Origin: Owenia fusiformis
Lineage: Eukaryota; Annelida; Polychaeta; Sabellida; Oweniidae
Reading direction: 5' to 3'
DNA: 64,000 nucleotides
NCBI GenBank assembly: GCA_903813345.2
Contig: CAIIXF020000004.1
Coordinates: forward strand, 14,701,196 to 14,765,195
Positions 27,501 to 32,425 of this stretch are shown piece by piece. Under the pieces are notes generated by a model, which was not told where the DNA came from, searched no databases, and saw only the letters and a list, made by a program, of their open reading frames with translations. The position numbers and the translations under genes are program-made. The stretch's first letter is position 1. Every line of letters begins with the position of its first letter.

Positions 27501-30500
27501 GCTACTTTACACATGAGGACTAAGCTGCCAAATACACAAATATCAGATGACACAATTTACTGGTTAGTCTTTCAGTTTTTTGACAAGATCAAGGATTCCT
27601 TGCAAAAATATTTCACATTATGCAGTTAATTTCACAATAAAAATTATTAAAACCTAACTTGATCTATTCTGATGTTTTTCAGAAAAAATATCAAAATGCC
27701 TGACACTCCAGTATCCGAGGACCCTAGCTACTGGTCAAACAGTCCCTTTTGGCTGCAGAAAATCAAGACCTACTTTAACCTCCTTGACGATAACAACGAT
27801 GGCTTGATCATTAAAGATGAATGGGATGAAATAACCGCACGATTTGTCAGTTGTTCCCCAGGGTACAACAAGGACGCGATAAAGAAAGCTCGCAACGTCA
27901 TGTGGGCCTCTTTTCGTGCCGGTGACGCACAAATCGTCACTTTTGGGATGTTCAAGAAATGTCAAGCCTTCAAACAAGTGCTCTTTGAAAATGACATGGA
28001 AGCCAGTAAGAATTTCACACGAGCGTTTTTCAATGTCTTTGACACTGACCGCAATGGACACATCGACCAATCAGAATATAAGAAATATCTGGAGTGTCTG
28101 GGGATCGATCCAGGGTTTTCTGAAGTGGCATTCAACTCAATTGATACCAACAAAGACGGGGAGATCACCTATGAAGAGTTTCATGAGGCATTCCTTGATT
28201 TCTTCCATGGGTTGGACAGAGCAGGATGTGGAACATATTTATATGGACCCATACCTGAAGTTGAAAGTGAAAACTCTTAAAGTGAACAGAGTTGGATGAT
28301 TTGAGATCAAAAAGAAGCCTTGTGATGAAGGATGATCTAATTAAAAAAGTTATCCATTTAATCTTAATGATTTAATAGCAGCTTTGTATCAAGCCCTTGT
28401 TAACAACCTCATTATACCTTCGGTAAGAAACAGTAACATTTGACAGCATTAACTAACAAAATACACCAACAAGGCATTAACATGCAAAATGTCACCACCT
28501 ACCATTTGTTACAGAAACCAACCACCAACCGCCAACCACCTACCACCATCCACAAAAAGTTGGATACTCTAACATATATGTCAACACTTCTGGTGGTGAC
28601 ATAAAAAGTGTATTGTAACAAATTCTGAATGCTGATGCTTAACACATTATGCCAGTCACCAAAAATGGTGGCTCTGACAATATGTATGCTGAGCTTTGTT
28701 ACAAGATTAAAGGCCCCCTCACATATGAACAAATCTACTAAACTCATTATTGCAAATTGGACAAAATTCTGGCAATTCGGAAGGTAAACGTATGAACAGA
28801 AGCGCATGTTTGCGCATGTTTCTGAAGCCGTCCAAAAGCTTTTAGAATCGGAACTTACACAAACGAGCACCCCTATGATATAAAATGTACATATCCTAGT
28901 GGGAACAATTTTTACTAAATCTTATTAAGTTATTAGCTAGTACATGCAAGTTGATGTCGGAGGGACTTTCGTTCATATGCGAGGAGGCCTTAAAGGACAT
29001 AATATTGCAAATATACATTGTGTACTCCGTTACACCTTATGTGAACCATTAAAATGTTTATCTTTTAAAGATAAAGTTATAAATTAAGTCAAAGTGACTT
29101 CAATTCCTTCAGCATGTTCTGTTTGTAATATAAATGGTGTAATTTAAGAACCTAAACAGATTTTTGATTTATATAGAAAATAAGTTCATTCAGAAGTAAT
29201 TGTGTTACAAATAGAGTAGAATAAAATATACTGTACTGTTGATCTTTAAAGTTTGCTGTACAATACTCTTTTGAAATAAAATTGAAATGGTACAATTACA
29301 CGCCATGCTTTAGTTAAGTTCAGATGTTTGGTTGGTGTAGGAATAGATGAGGCCATGTGAATATCTCCCATTTTCTCCTTAAGGAGAAGCCTCTGAGCTC
29401 AATAACACCCCTACCATTTACATAGTCTCTTTTATTAATCATCATTATTTCATTATTTTACTCCATCTGTACAAATTGACAAAAATAAACAATTGACAAA
29501 GTCAAGTGAAATTGACAGCAATTTTGAGTCTCTCCATAACTGGGGATGGCACACACCCCTCCCTCTCATTTTTCAATAATCTCATGTTTTATGTCACCAT
29601 TGTACTAAAGACAAGGCATTAACATGCAAAATGTCACCACCTGCCATTTGTTATAGATGCCGACCACCAAATACCAACAACCAAATGCCAAACACCAATT
29701 GCCAAATGCCTGAACACCTTCCACAAAAAAGGTTTGACATTATAACAACATGTCAACACTTCTGGTGGAGACAAAAATACTGCAGTGTTTAAAGAATAGG
29801 CTATGACATCATGATATATTACAACTATAGAGTACCACATTTTTGGGAAATACTGAAAAGAATTATTTCCTCTTTAGGGGAGTATCCTGTCTGTTGAAAT
29901 GTTCCAGAGGAAGCAAGCTGAAAGACATGTCAGTATATGTGATAATCCAAAGAGAATTGTCTGGCACTATTTCCAATATAAAAAGCATTGGTGTTTACTC
30001 TAAATTATATGCCTTTAATCTCTGGTGGCATTGAAATTAAGAAGTACTATTAACTGGTCACAGGATGTAACTGGACTTTAGTACCTTTTAACTTTCCTGT
30101 TAGCAGGAATTTGGAACCTATAAGGAAATTAGTTCATCTATTTCATATCCTGAGAAAATATAAATAGGCCACTGGGAATTAAGAATACATATGAGCTATA
30201 TAATATTAACAGTAAAACCTGTTTAGTGGAACACCTCTGTAAGTAGAACACCTCCATAAATAGAACACTTTTCAGAGTTCCACAAGCTACTGACTTATTG
30301 TTACATGAACCTCTATACATGGAACACCTCCCAAGTGGAACACTTTTTAGAGACACCAAAGGTGTTCCACTTACAAAGGTTCAATCCCAATAAGTGGAAC
30401 ACCTCCCAAGTGGAACACTTTAGAGGTACCACAGCTGTTCCACCCACAGGCTTTATTTTTTTTATAAATTGATGTAGCTGGGCTTCTATTTTTGCAAGCA

Positions 30501-32425
30501 AATTGCCAAGTGTATATAAATACAGCCAAAATCTGACCATGATAATCCAGACGGGTATGTATTATGTATTATCATCATAGTAGATTAAATCATATAATTT
30601 GCTATTATAATTTGCCAAATCTGTTTGGATTGTGAACAAAACCCTGGAGCAATATTATTGAAAACATCTTATGTATAATTACATAATAATTCATATTTTA
30701 TGTCATACTGTTGAACAAGTGTATTCCTTTCAGTCATATGACCTTGATGTATCAAGATGATTTTATGCAGCGATTTGTCCCATTTGAGCAACTGGCCAGG
30801 TACTTTCCCAGTACTTTCACTATTGATGATTCAAAAATTAAATGTTATGGCAAAACATGCTTTAAGTATAATGATAACAAGGCATTAACATGTGAAATGT
30901 CACCACCTGCCATTTCCTACAGATGCTGAGCTCCAAACACCAACTGATAAACACCAAACACTGTCAACCAAAAAGTTGGAGACAATAACAATATGTCACC
31001 ACTTTTTATCAAATACACACAAGTTCACACCCAGAGAGTCTGACAAAGGTGTTATCCCATGGCATTTACAAAAATATCATCAAAATGTTAACTTCATAGG
31101 TGTTCACACATAAGGTTTAACTGTATATGATAATATACACGTAAGGTTTTACTGTATATGATAATATACACATAAGGTTTTACTGTATATGATAATATAC
31201 ATCCCTATGCCTCTAACTTGTGACTTTTGACCTTACCCAACATAAAATCTTGAAAACATCAAATGAATGAGGTAAGTTCAATTGTAGTTTTAAAAACACC
31301 TGTGCAATGTTCTTCAAAAGATCCCCCCCCCCCCGAGTGCAGTTTAGTTTCTAAGTTTACCAGTAGATTTAAAAACACTCTATTCAAACAAAGAAATGCC
31401 TAAAAAGAAAAAATCTCTAAATTTCTCATGTTTTTTTCTATATTATCTGGATACACATGATACAGCACCATGTGAGTATAGTTAGCAATGAGAGAGGTGA
31501 GGCAAATATATCACCAAAATAGCATTGGAGTTTTGCCTCTCCCATTTTGCCTCATCTATTTTAGGAGAGGATTTAGAATAGGCAAGAGTCTCTTGTCCTA
31601 TATCCTTTTCATTATATGCTAAAATCACTGAGTACCCATGTAATGCCTTGGTCACATTTGCTCTAATTTTCTCTACGGCGCCCGGCCGATTGAGTATTTT
31701 GTTCAAAATTGAATACAATATTGAACAAAACACTCAATCGGGTGGGCGCCGGCCGATGGATCAGAGCAAATGTGACCAAGGCATAAAACACAATTAAACA
31801 TCTAAGATCTCCATGAAAACATTTCAAACTGTTTAATTCACTCCTACATGAAATAAAGCCTCAGATAGTTTGCAATAAAAAATATCTGGGTGGTTCTTGC
31901 ATTACCAAACATAAATATACAGTGAGATAATGCCACACTTGCGGTTACCCTTAATGTAACATGTAAATAGCACACCAGCTAGTAATTTAAAGGTGAAAAC
32001 ACTCTCTATTACAAAGAATTGATGAACAAAATGGCACAATCAATTGTAAAAACACAATGGCACAATCAATTGTAAAAACACAACTGCACAACCAATCAGT
32101 ACACTCCACGATTGTTTAAAACACAAAATCATTAAATGATTACCATACAGATATTCAAACTTTTTTCCTAAGGATGTTTTTTAAGTCCCCCATTTCCCTT
32201 GTTCCATATTGGAGCACCCACCGCCCTTCTCTGGTACCCCAAGTCTACCATATCACGTACATACCTTTCATTTTCAATGAGAGTAGAATAATCGCCATCT
32301 TCTGTAAATGCCTGAGCTCTAGATCTCTCGTCTTGAGCTTGATGTTCTCGCCTCCTTAACAACAAAGGGCTGTCTTTAACCTCTTCTAATTGAGGTAACT
32401 TGCCGATATATCCACCAGTTTGCAT
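407..32425 (-). CDS. PINCH (LIMS1/2 orthologue): PINCH/LIMS five-LIM adaptor, 12 coding exons
   Basis: PINCH binds integrin-linked kinase through LIM1 and works with parvin at integrin adhesions linking to actin (family knowledge). Twelve minus-strand exons join with consistent phases and GT-AG sites: 32425-32265, 24047-23937, 21085-21040, 20589-20523, 19600-19480, 18302-18231, 18037-17960, 17409-17259, 16880-16788, 12522-12474, 12277-12202, 527-407. The product is 381 residues. LIM1 starts at C64/C67, LIM2 at C125/C128, LIM3 at C189/C192, LIM4 at C247/C250 and LIM5 at C306/C309, closing at C354/C357. Diagnostic PINCH strings include [23 protein letters not shown] and GLAYCETHY. The tail ends [18 protein letters not shown], like the basic C-terminus of the family. 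The ATG at 32425 gives an extra N-terminal segment; an internal Met (24040) would give the usual length. No 5' UTR or promoter was located. An EF-hand gene lies antisense in intron 1. Confidence 0.95.
545..895. repeat. Degenerate 22 bp tandem repeat
   Basis: About a dozen imperfect copies of a unit like ATTATCATGAAAATATGAGAA, in PINCH intron 11. No coding signal. Confidence 0.8.
896..3040. other. PINCH intron 11, nothing recognised
   Basis: AT-rich sequence with a short degenerate duplication around 1440-1660 and a run of about 14 G at 2809-2822. The short open frames here show no domain or splice support. Confidence 0.5.
3041..4965. repeat. 146-147 bp satellite, 13 units
   Basis: The marker ATTGGGAATGGCAGAGACAG recurs 13 times, at 3074, 3217, 3364, 3511, 3657, 3804, 3950, 4097, 4244, 4390, 4537, 4683 and 4830. 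Apart from the first (143) the spacing is always 146 or 147. Units are highly alike, and alternating variants (TACATATATTGG against ACATGTATTGG) point to higher-order duplication of pairs. Because 147 is a multiple of three, long open frames repeat on the minus strand; I regard these as by-products. Confidence 0.95.
4966..8159. other. PINCH intron 11, no gene seen
   Basis: AT-rich intron. A weak direct duplication (about 7485-7560 and 7610-7690) shares the AAACTTTTCT and GAAAGTA region. A tRNA-like fragment is listed separately. Nothing else could be supported. Confidence 0.5.
6434..6470 (+). other. tRNA 3'-half-like fragment
   Basis: GGTCCCGGATTCGATCCCCG followed by GTTCAGGCA resembles a tRNA T-arm (B-box GATTCGATCC) and acceptor 3' strand, with one T-stem mismatch. 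No D-arm or anticodon arm precedes it, so it is a relic or a SINE-head fragment and not a tRNA gene. Confidence 0.4.
8160..8312 (+). mobile_element. Foldback/MITE-like repeat, family 1 (diverged copy)
   Basis: Starts CAGGCCTGTCGCCAG and ends AAAGGCCTG, with the same interior as the 8518 copy (GCATGATTTTGAAAGAATTT) and a long G run. The right end is shortened. Confidence 0.7.
8518..8721 (+). mobile_element. Foldback/MITE-like repeat, family 1 (best copy)
   Basis: About 204 bp with 16 bp inverted ends, CAGGCCCGTAGCCAGG against CCTGGCTACAGGCCTG. It is flanked by the direct repeat GTCTT at 8513-8517 and 8722-8726, a likely 5 bp target duplication. There is no coding capacity. Related copies lie at 8160, 10854, 12622 and 39226. 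Confidence 0.8.
8727..9594. other. Intronic spacer with a short GGACAACTCGGACC repeat
   Basis: Mostly plain AT-rich sequence. Around 9110-9152 a 15-18 bp motif, GGACAACTYGGACCC, recurs three times. Nothing else recognised. Confidence 0.5.
9595..10176. repeat. 141-144 bp tandem repeat, about 4 copies
   Basis: ACATATGGCCTTTAATTGAA recurs at 9751, 9892, 10036 and 10177, in a unit that also holds AAGATACACAGCAATCTATT. A more diverged first copy begins near 9598. Confidence 0.9.
10177..10330. repeat. 39 bp tandem repeat, 4 copies
   Basis: The 39 bp piece containing ACATATGGCCTTTAATTGAA and AGAGAAGGTAC, taken from the preceding 141 bp unit, repeats at exact 39 bp steps from 10177, 10216, 10255 and 10294. 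It is a nested expansion of part of the larger repeat. Confidence 0.92.
10854..11055 (+). mobile_element. Foldback/MITE-like repeat, family 1
   Basis: Same interior as the 8518 copy (GGTGAAAAACTGCATGATTT) and a right end CTAGCTACAGGCCTG. The left end is diverged (CATGCCTATTAGCCAGG). Confidence 0.75.
11060..11327 (+). other. Protein-like open stretch of unknown nature
   Basis: An open frame of about 90 residues, with less biased composition than its surroundings (for example [20 protein letters not shown]), follows directly after a repeat. I see no clear splice sites, no start of its own and no family. It could be a pseudogene fragment or chance. Confidence 0.2.
11909..12085. repeat. 22 bp minisatellite, about 8 copies
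   Basis: Unit AGTTGAAAATCCATTTGCAC plus CC, next to PINCH exon 11. Three units span 66 bp, so the minus strand reads open in related frames ([19 protein letters not shown]); I treat that as an artefact. The same core occurs in the repeats at 21353 and 24400. Confidence 0.93.
12202..12277 (-). CDS. PINCH exon 11, LIM5 centre
   Basis: Residues 318-341 ([20 protein letters not shown], then KMSQ), matching the family string SALNKAWC. The acceptor is TTTTTACAG and the donor GTAAGT. It ends in phase 2 and joins exon 12 across an intron of about 11.7 kb. Confidence 0.94.
12474..12522 (-). CDS. PINCH exon 10, start of LIM5
   Basis: A 49 bp exon, residues 301-316 ([16 protein letters not shown]), supplying the first Cys pair of LIM5. 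The acceptor is TTTTTCAG and the donor GTAAGT. Confidence 0.95.
12622..12836 (+). mobile_element. Foldback/MITE-like repeat, family 1
   Basis: A full-length copy with ends CAGGCCCGTAGCCAGG and CCTGGCTACGGGCCTG, in PINCH intron 9. It shares the interior string GAAAAACTGCATGATTTTGA. No clear target duplication. Confidence 0.82.
12837..14810. other. PINCH intron 9, nothing recognised
   Basis: AT-rich sequence without a convincing exon or repeat. Short open frames on both strands lack domain or splice support. Confidence 0.45.
14811..14871. repeat. Hairpin, 18 bp arms
   Basis: TTAGACCTAGCCTGGGCC and its near-perfect reverse complement GGCCCCGGCTAGGTCTAA, separated by about 25 bp. Probably a small foldback element relic. 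Confidence 0.8.
14872..15352 (+). promoter_or_regulatory. Possible promoter of the 15.35 kb candidate gene
   Basis: This stretch has more CpG dinucleotides than the surrounding intron (around 15050-15180 and 15330-15350) and ends in the candidate start codon. No TATA box or other defined element was recognised. The call is inference from composition and position. Confidence 0.2.
15353..15890 (+). CDS. Candidate two-exon gene start, unidentified, nested in PINCH
   Basis: An ATG at 15353 opens 35 bp ending at a GTAAGT donor (15387, phase 2). Exon 15851-15890 has a strong acceptor (TTTCATTTCCCAG) and a GTAAAA donor, and its frame fits the first exon. Together they read [20 protein letters not shown] and then LKNIQ. 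Two splice junctions and one shared phase agree, which is more than chance usually gives in this sequence. I could not find a third exon or recognise the protein. It lies antisense to PINCH, in its ninth intron. Confidence 0.35.
15891..16540. other. Intronic, nothing recognised
   Basis: AT-rich. Continuation of the 15.35 kb candidate gene was sought here and not found. Confidence 0.4.
16541..16745. repeat. CAGTAAAAC-type foldback repeat
   Basis: Inverted ends (TTTACTGTATTG with TTCAGTAAAAC on the left, GTTTTACTGTAG on the right) enclose GAACAC/GTGTT motifs. Similar material recurs near 24176-24335, 30207-30450 and 37380-37460, so this is a dispersed family. Confidence 0.5.
16788..16880 (-). 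CDS. PINCH exon 9, LIM4
   Basis: A 93 bp exon in phase 0 at both ends, residues 270-300 ([20 protein letters not shown], then [11 protein letters not shown]). It supplies the middle and last zinc ligands of LIM4. The acceptor is TTTTTCAG and the donor GTGAGA. Confidence 0.97.
16881..17258. other. PINCH intron 8, nothing recognised
   Basis: A short AT-rich intron between exons 8 and 9 with no repeat or open frame of note. Confidence 0.5.
17259..17409 (-). CDS. PINCH exon 8, end of LIM3 and start of LIM4
   Basis: Encodes residues 220-269. The region [20 protein letters not shown] is nearly identical to vertebrate PINCH and was the first clue to the gene. It carries the closing pair of LIM3 (C235, C238) and the opening pair of LIM4 (C247, C250). 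The donor is GTCAGT and the acceptor TTCATAG. Confidence 0.97.
17410..17959. other. PINCH intron 7, weak repeat similarity
   Basis: The stretch at 17560-17700 is slightly richer in CpG and shares ACAGAAATCATG and nearby words with about 5110-5140, perhaps a dispersed repeat. Nothing else seen. Confidence 0.35.
17960..18037 (-). CDS. PINCH exon 7, LIM3
   Basis: Encodes residues 194-218 ([19 protein letters not shown], then YNCHEC), carrying the central His/Cys ligands of LIM3. The acceptor is CATTGCAG and the donor GTAAGA. Confidence 0.92.
18141..18240. repeat. 20 bp tandem repeat duplicating the exon 6 donor
   Basis: Five copies of a 20 bp unit (plus strand ATGTACTTACTGACACTTAT), the first with two changes. 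On the minus strand each copy contains TGTCA|GTAAGT, so the real exon 6 splice donor is followed at 20 bp steps by near-identical potential donors. Reading past the first donor meets TAA at once, so use of any later donor would end the protein. Confidence 0.9.
18231..18302 (-). CDS. PINCH exon 6, end of LIM2 and start of LIM3
   Basis: Encodes residues 170-192, including CREC (closing LIM2) and VCHKC (opening LIM3). The correct donor is GTAAGT at 18230. The last 10 bp of the exon and the first 10 bp of the intron are the unit of a five-copy 20 bp repeat. Confidence 0.93.
18303..19479 (+). other. PINCH intron 5 with a protein-like tract (18590-19216)
   Basis: The plus strand holds unspliced stretches that read like protein in changing frames. 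One near 18730 contains [20 protein letters not shown]. Another at 18965-19216 contains [20 protein letters not shown] and [20 protein letters not shown]. Frame changes and stops separate them. This would fit a decayed retrocopy of a cellular gene, but I recognise no family and the coding nature is unproven. Confidence 0.25.
19480..19600 (-). CDS. PINCH exon 5 (complete copy), LIM2
   Basis: Encodes residues 130-168 plus split codons at both ends: [20 protein letters not shown], the RCQLC pair and [10 protein letters not shown]. It is the only one of six tandem copies with its 3' end and GTAAG donor intact. The exon begins GTGAGT straight after the acceptor AG, so the junction reads TTTTAG|GTGAGT, an acceptor fused to a donor-like site. 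Confidence 0.95.
19646..20366 (-). pseudogene. Five partial tandem copies of PINCH exon 5
   Basis: Copies lie at 20366-20263, 20217-20114, 20068-19965, 19898-19796 and 19749-19646, spaced 149-170 bp, upstream of the full exon in transcription order. Each keeps the acceptor region and about 104 bp of exon but lacks the last 17 bp and the donor. All read into intron sequence with an early stop (ADAGFTCN then stop in the 20366 copy). The 19898 copy changes the conserved Trp codon to Cys. The 20068 and 20217 copies share two further substitutions, so one probably came from the other. All keep TTTAG|GTGAGT. They look unable to serve as normal exons; see findings for recursive splicing. Confidence 0.85.
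20523..20589 (-). CDS. PINCH exon 4, end of LIM1 and start of LIM2
   Basis: Encodes [19 protein letters not shown] and then GKC, that is, the closing zinc ligands of LIM1 (C113, D116) and the first pair of LIM2 (C125, C128). It has a TTTTTCAG acceptor and a GTAAGT donor. Confidence 0.95.
21040..21085 (-). CDS. PINCH exon 3, LIM1 centre
   Basis: A 46 bp exon for residues 92-106 ([15 protein letters not shown]), matching the human PINCH string at this position. The acceptor is ATTTCAG and the donor GTAAGAG. It starts in phase 2 and ends in phase 0. Confidence 0.93.
21086..21352. other. PINCH intron 2, start
   Basis: AT-rich with a T run near 21222-21241. No feature supported. Confidence 0.4.
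21353..21610 (-). repeat. Dispersed repeat, inverted partner of 24400-24596
   Basis: Contains ATCTCCCCAGCATTAAAGCA, AGTGGGCGCAGCACCCACC and the TGAAAATCCATTTGCACCCA core also seen in the 11909 minisatellite. The reverse complement occurs at 24400-24596. The pair encloses PINCH exon 2. Confidence 0.85.
21611..22559. other. PINCH intron 2, mostly plain
   Basis: About 22310-22440 is one copy of the repeat found as a tandem group at 35095-35545 and inverted at 34250-34375 (core TTCTTGCATTTCTATACAAT). The rest shows nothing recognisable. Confidence 0.55.
22560..23130. repeat. GTGACAT-rich repeat with a hairpin element inside
   Basis: AATGTGACATAACA or AATGTGACATAATAC words recur on both sides of a 166 bp hairpin at 22831-22996. 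The hairpin's arms pair over about 45 bp (CAGTTACATTTGATCTATGG against CCATAGACCAAATGTGACTG). It looks like a foldback element inserted into an older simple repeat. Confidence 0.75.
23131..23936. other. PINCH intron 2, end
   Basis: AT-rich sequence up to the exon 2 donor. The stretch 23290-23440 is slightly GC-richer, but no exon was supported. Confidence 0.4.
23937..24047 (-). CDS. PINCH exon 2, first finger of LIM1
   Basis: Encodes residues 55-91, including CTRC at 64-67 and the His/Cys of HTQC, with the family string EKIVNSNGE. It contains an in-frame ATG at 24040-24038 that would start a conventional-length PINCH. The acceptor is TTTGCAG and the donor GTAAGT. Inverted repeat copies lie on both sides of this exon (21353-21610 and 24400-24596). 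Confidence 0.93.
24176..24335. repeat. CAGTAAAAC/GAACACC dispersed repeat
   Basis: ACAGTAAAACCATTGTACAG and GTGAACACCT, followed by inverted AGGTGTTCACT. Same style as 16541 and 30207. Confidence 0.5.
24400..24596 (+). repeat. Dispersed repeat, inverted partner of 21353-21610
   Basis: Reverse-complement relative of the 21353 copy: CATGATTTTTCTCATTTTCA, ACAAATGGATTTTCAGGTGG and GGTGGGTGCTGCGCCCACTT. Confidence 0.85.
24775..26515. repeat. C-rich compound tandem repeat, about 5 units
   Basis: AGTGCCCAGAAAGCACCAAA and relatives occur near 24928, 25252, 25564, 25837 and 26269. A second motif, CATCATCAAATAGCTCCTTGAT, occurs near 25068, 25383, 25650 and 25961. Long C runs and CACCCCCCACAAAACAATGG separate them. 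Units are roughly 270-430 bp. The ends (GGCCGTCAGATGGGG and TTACGGGCCTG) resemble mobile-element termini. It is likely non-coding. Confidence 0.8.
26516..27014. other. PINCH intron 1, nothing recognised
   Basis: AT-rich with a short ACTTATATGCAT duplication at about 26860-26905. Confidence 0.45.
27015..27390. repeat. 19 bp minisatellite, about 19 copies
   Basis: Unit TAGTTTGCATGAATGTGCA with a few GTGCACAG and GTACATAG variants. A 19 bp unit leaves all three minus-strand frames open over 57 bp periods ([19 protein letters not shown]). These frames are repeat by-products, not genes. Confidence 0.96.
27696..28280 (+). CDS. EF-hand protein, sarcoplasmic calcium-binding protein-like
   Basis: A 194-residue soluble protein with four EF-hand positions. 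Canonical loops are at residues 31-42 ([12 protein letters not shown]), 116-127 ([12 protein letters not shown]) and 150-161 ([12 protein letters not shown]). The second site (about 66-90) has lost its calcium ligands. Length, the W-rich N-terminal helix ([15 protein letters not shown]) and the 1-3-4 loop pattern fit the invertebrate sarcoplasmic calcium-binding protein/calexcitin group, which buffers or senses cytosolic calcium. Coelenterazine-binding proteins belong to the same superfamily, so the exact role is open. A TTTTTCAG acceptor ends 13 bp before the ATG, implying an upstream non-coding exon. The whole coding region is one exon, antisense inside PINCH intron 1. Confidence 0.88.
   Translation: MPDTPVSEDPSYWSNSPFWLQKIKTYFNLLDDNNDGLIIKDEWDEITARFVSCSPGYNKDAIKKARNVMWASFRAGDAQIVTFGMFKKCQAFKQVLFENDMEASKNFTRAFFNVFDTDRNGHIDQSEYKKYLECLGIDPGFSEVAFNSIDTNKDGEITYEEFHEAFLDFFHGLDRAGCGTYLYGPIPEVESENS
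28281..28467 (+). other. Probable 3' UTR of the EF-hand gene
   Basis: Follows the TAA at 28278-28280. No polyadenylation signal was certain; an AATAAA at 29275-29280 is one candidate. Extent not determined. Confidence 0.35.
28468..28620. repeat. Foldback repeat, family 2 (TGTCACCACC ends)
   Basis: ACAAGGCATTAACATGCAAA and TGTCACCACC at one end, CTGGTGGTGACA at the other. Related copies lie at 29611-29775 and 30878-31000, all within 2.5 kb. Confidence 0.75.
28707..28996. mobile_element. Foldback/MITE-like element, about 290 bp
   Basis: Inverted ends AAGGCCCCCTCACATATGAAC and GTTCATATGCGAGGAGGCC match over about 20 bp with a few differences. TTAA stands at both outer edges. There is no coding content. 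Assignment to a superfamily is not possible by eye. Confidence 0.7.
29611..29775. repeat. Foldback repeat, family 2
   Basis: Second copy: ACAAGGCATTAACATGCAAA, TGTCACCACCTGCCATTTG, then ACATGTCAACACTTCTGGTG. Confidence 0.75.
30207..30450. repeat. GAACACCTC repeat with CAGTAAAACC end
   Basis: AACAGTAAAACCTG followed by many AAGTGGAACACCTCC or AAGTGGAACACTTT words on both strands. A dispersed repeat that recalls 16541 and 24176. Confidence 0.7.
30878..31000. repeat. Foldback repeat, family 2
   Basis: Third copy: ACAAGGCATTAACATGTGAA and TGTCACCACCTGCCATTTC, with AATATGTCACCACTTTTTATC at the other side. Confidence 0.7.
31107..31203. repeat. 31 bp tandem repeat, 3 copies
   Basis: TAAGGTTTTACTGTATATGA recurs at 31111, 31142 and 31173. 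Confidence 0.92.
31643..31784. mobile_element. 142 bp hairpin, MITE-like
   Basis: Ends ATGCCTTGGTCACATTTGCTC and GAGCAAATGTGACCAAGGCAT are perfect reverse complements. The interior arms also pair (GGCGCCCGGCCGATTGAGT against ACTCAATCGGGTGGGCGCC). TAA flanks both sides if the element is taken from TGCC to GGCA, a possible target duplication. Confidence 0.88.
32265..32425 (-). CDS. PINCH exon 1, N-terminal extension (residues 1-54)
   Basis: An open stretch from the ATG at 32425 to a GTATGT donor next to 32265 ends in phase 2, which matches exon 2 exactly. It encodes a charged, non-LIM segment beginning [10 protein letters not shown] and ending near TLIENE. A stop lies ten codons upstream of the ATG in the same frame. 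Vertebrate LIMS isoforms also have alternative N-termini, but I see no clear similarity to them. Joining this exon to exon 2 rests on phase and frame, not on transcript data. Confidence 0.65.
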
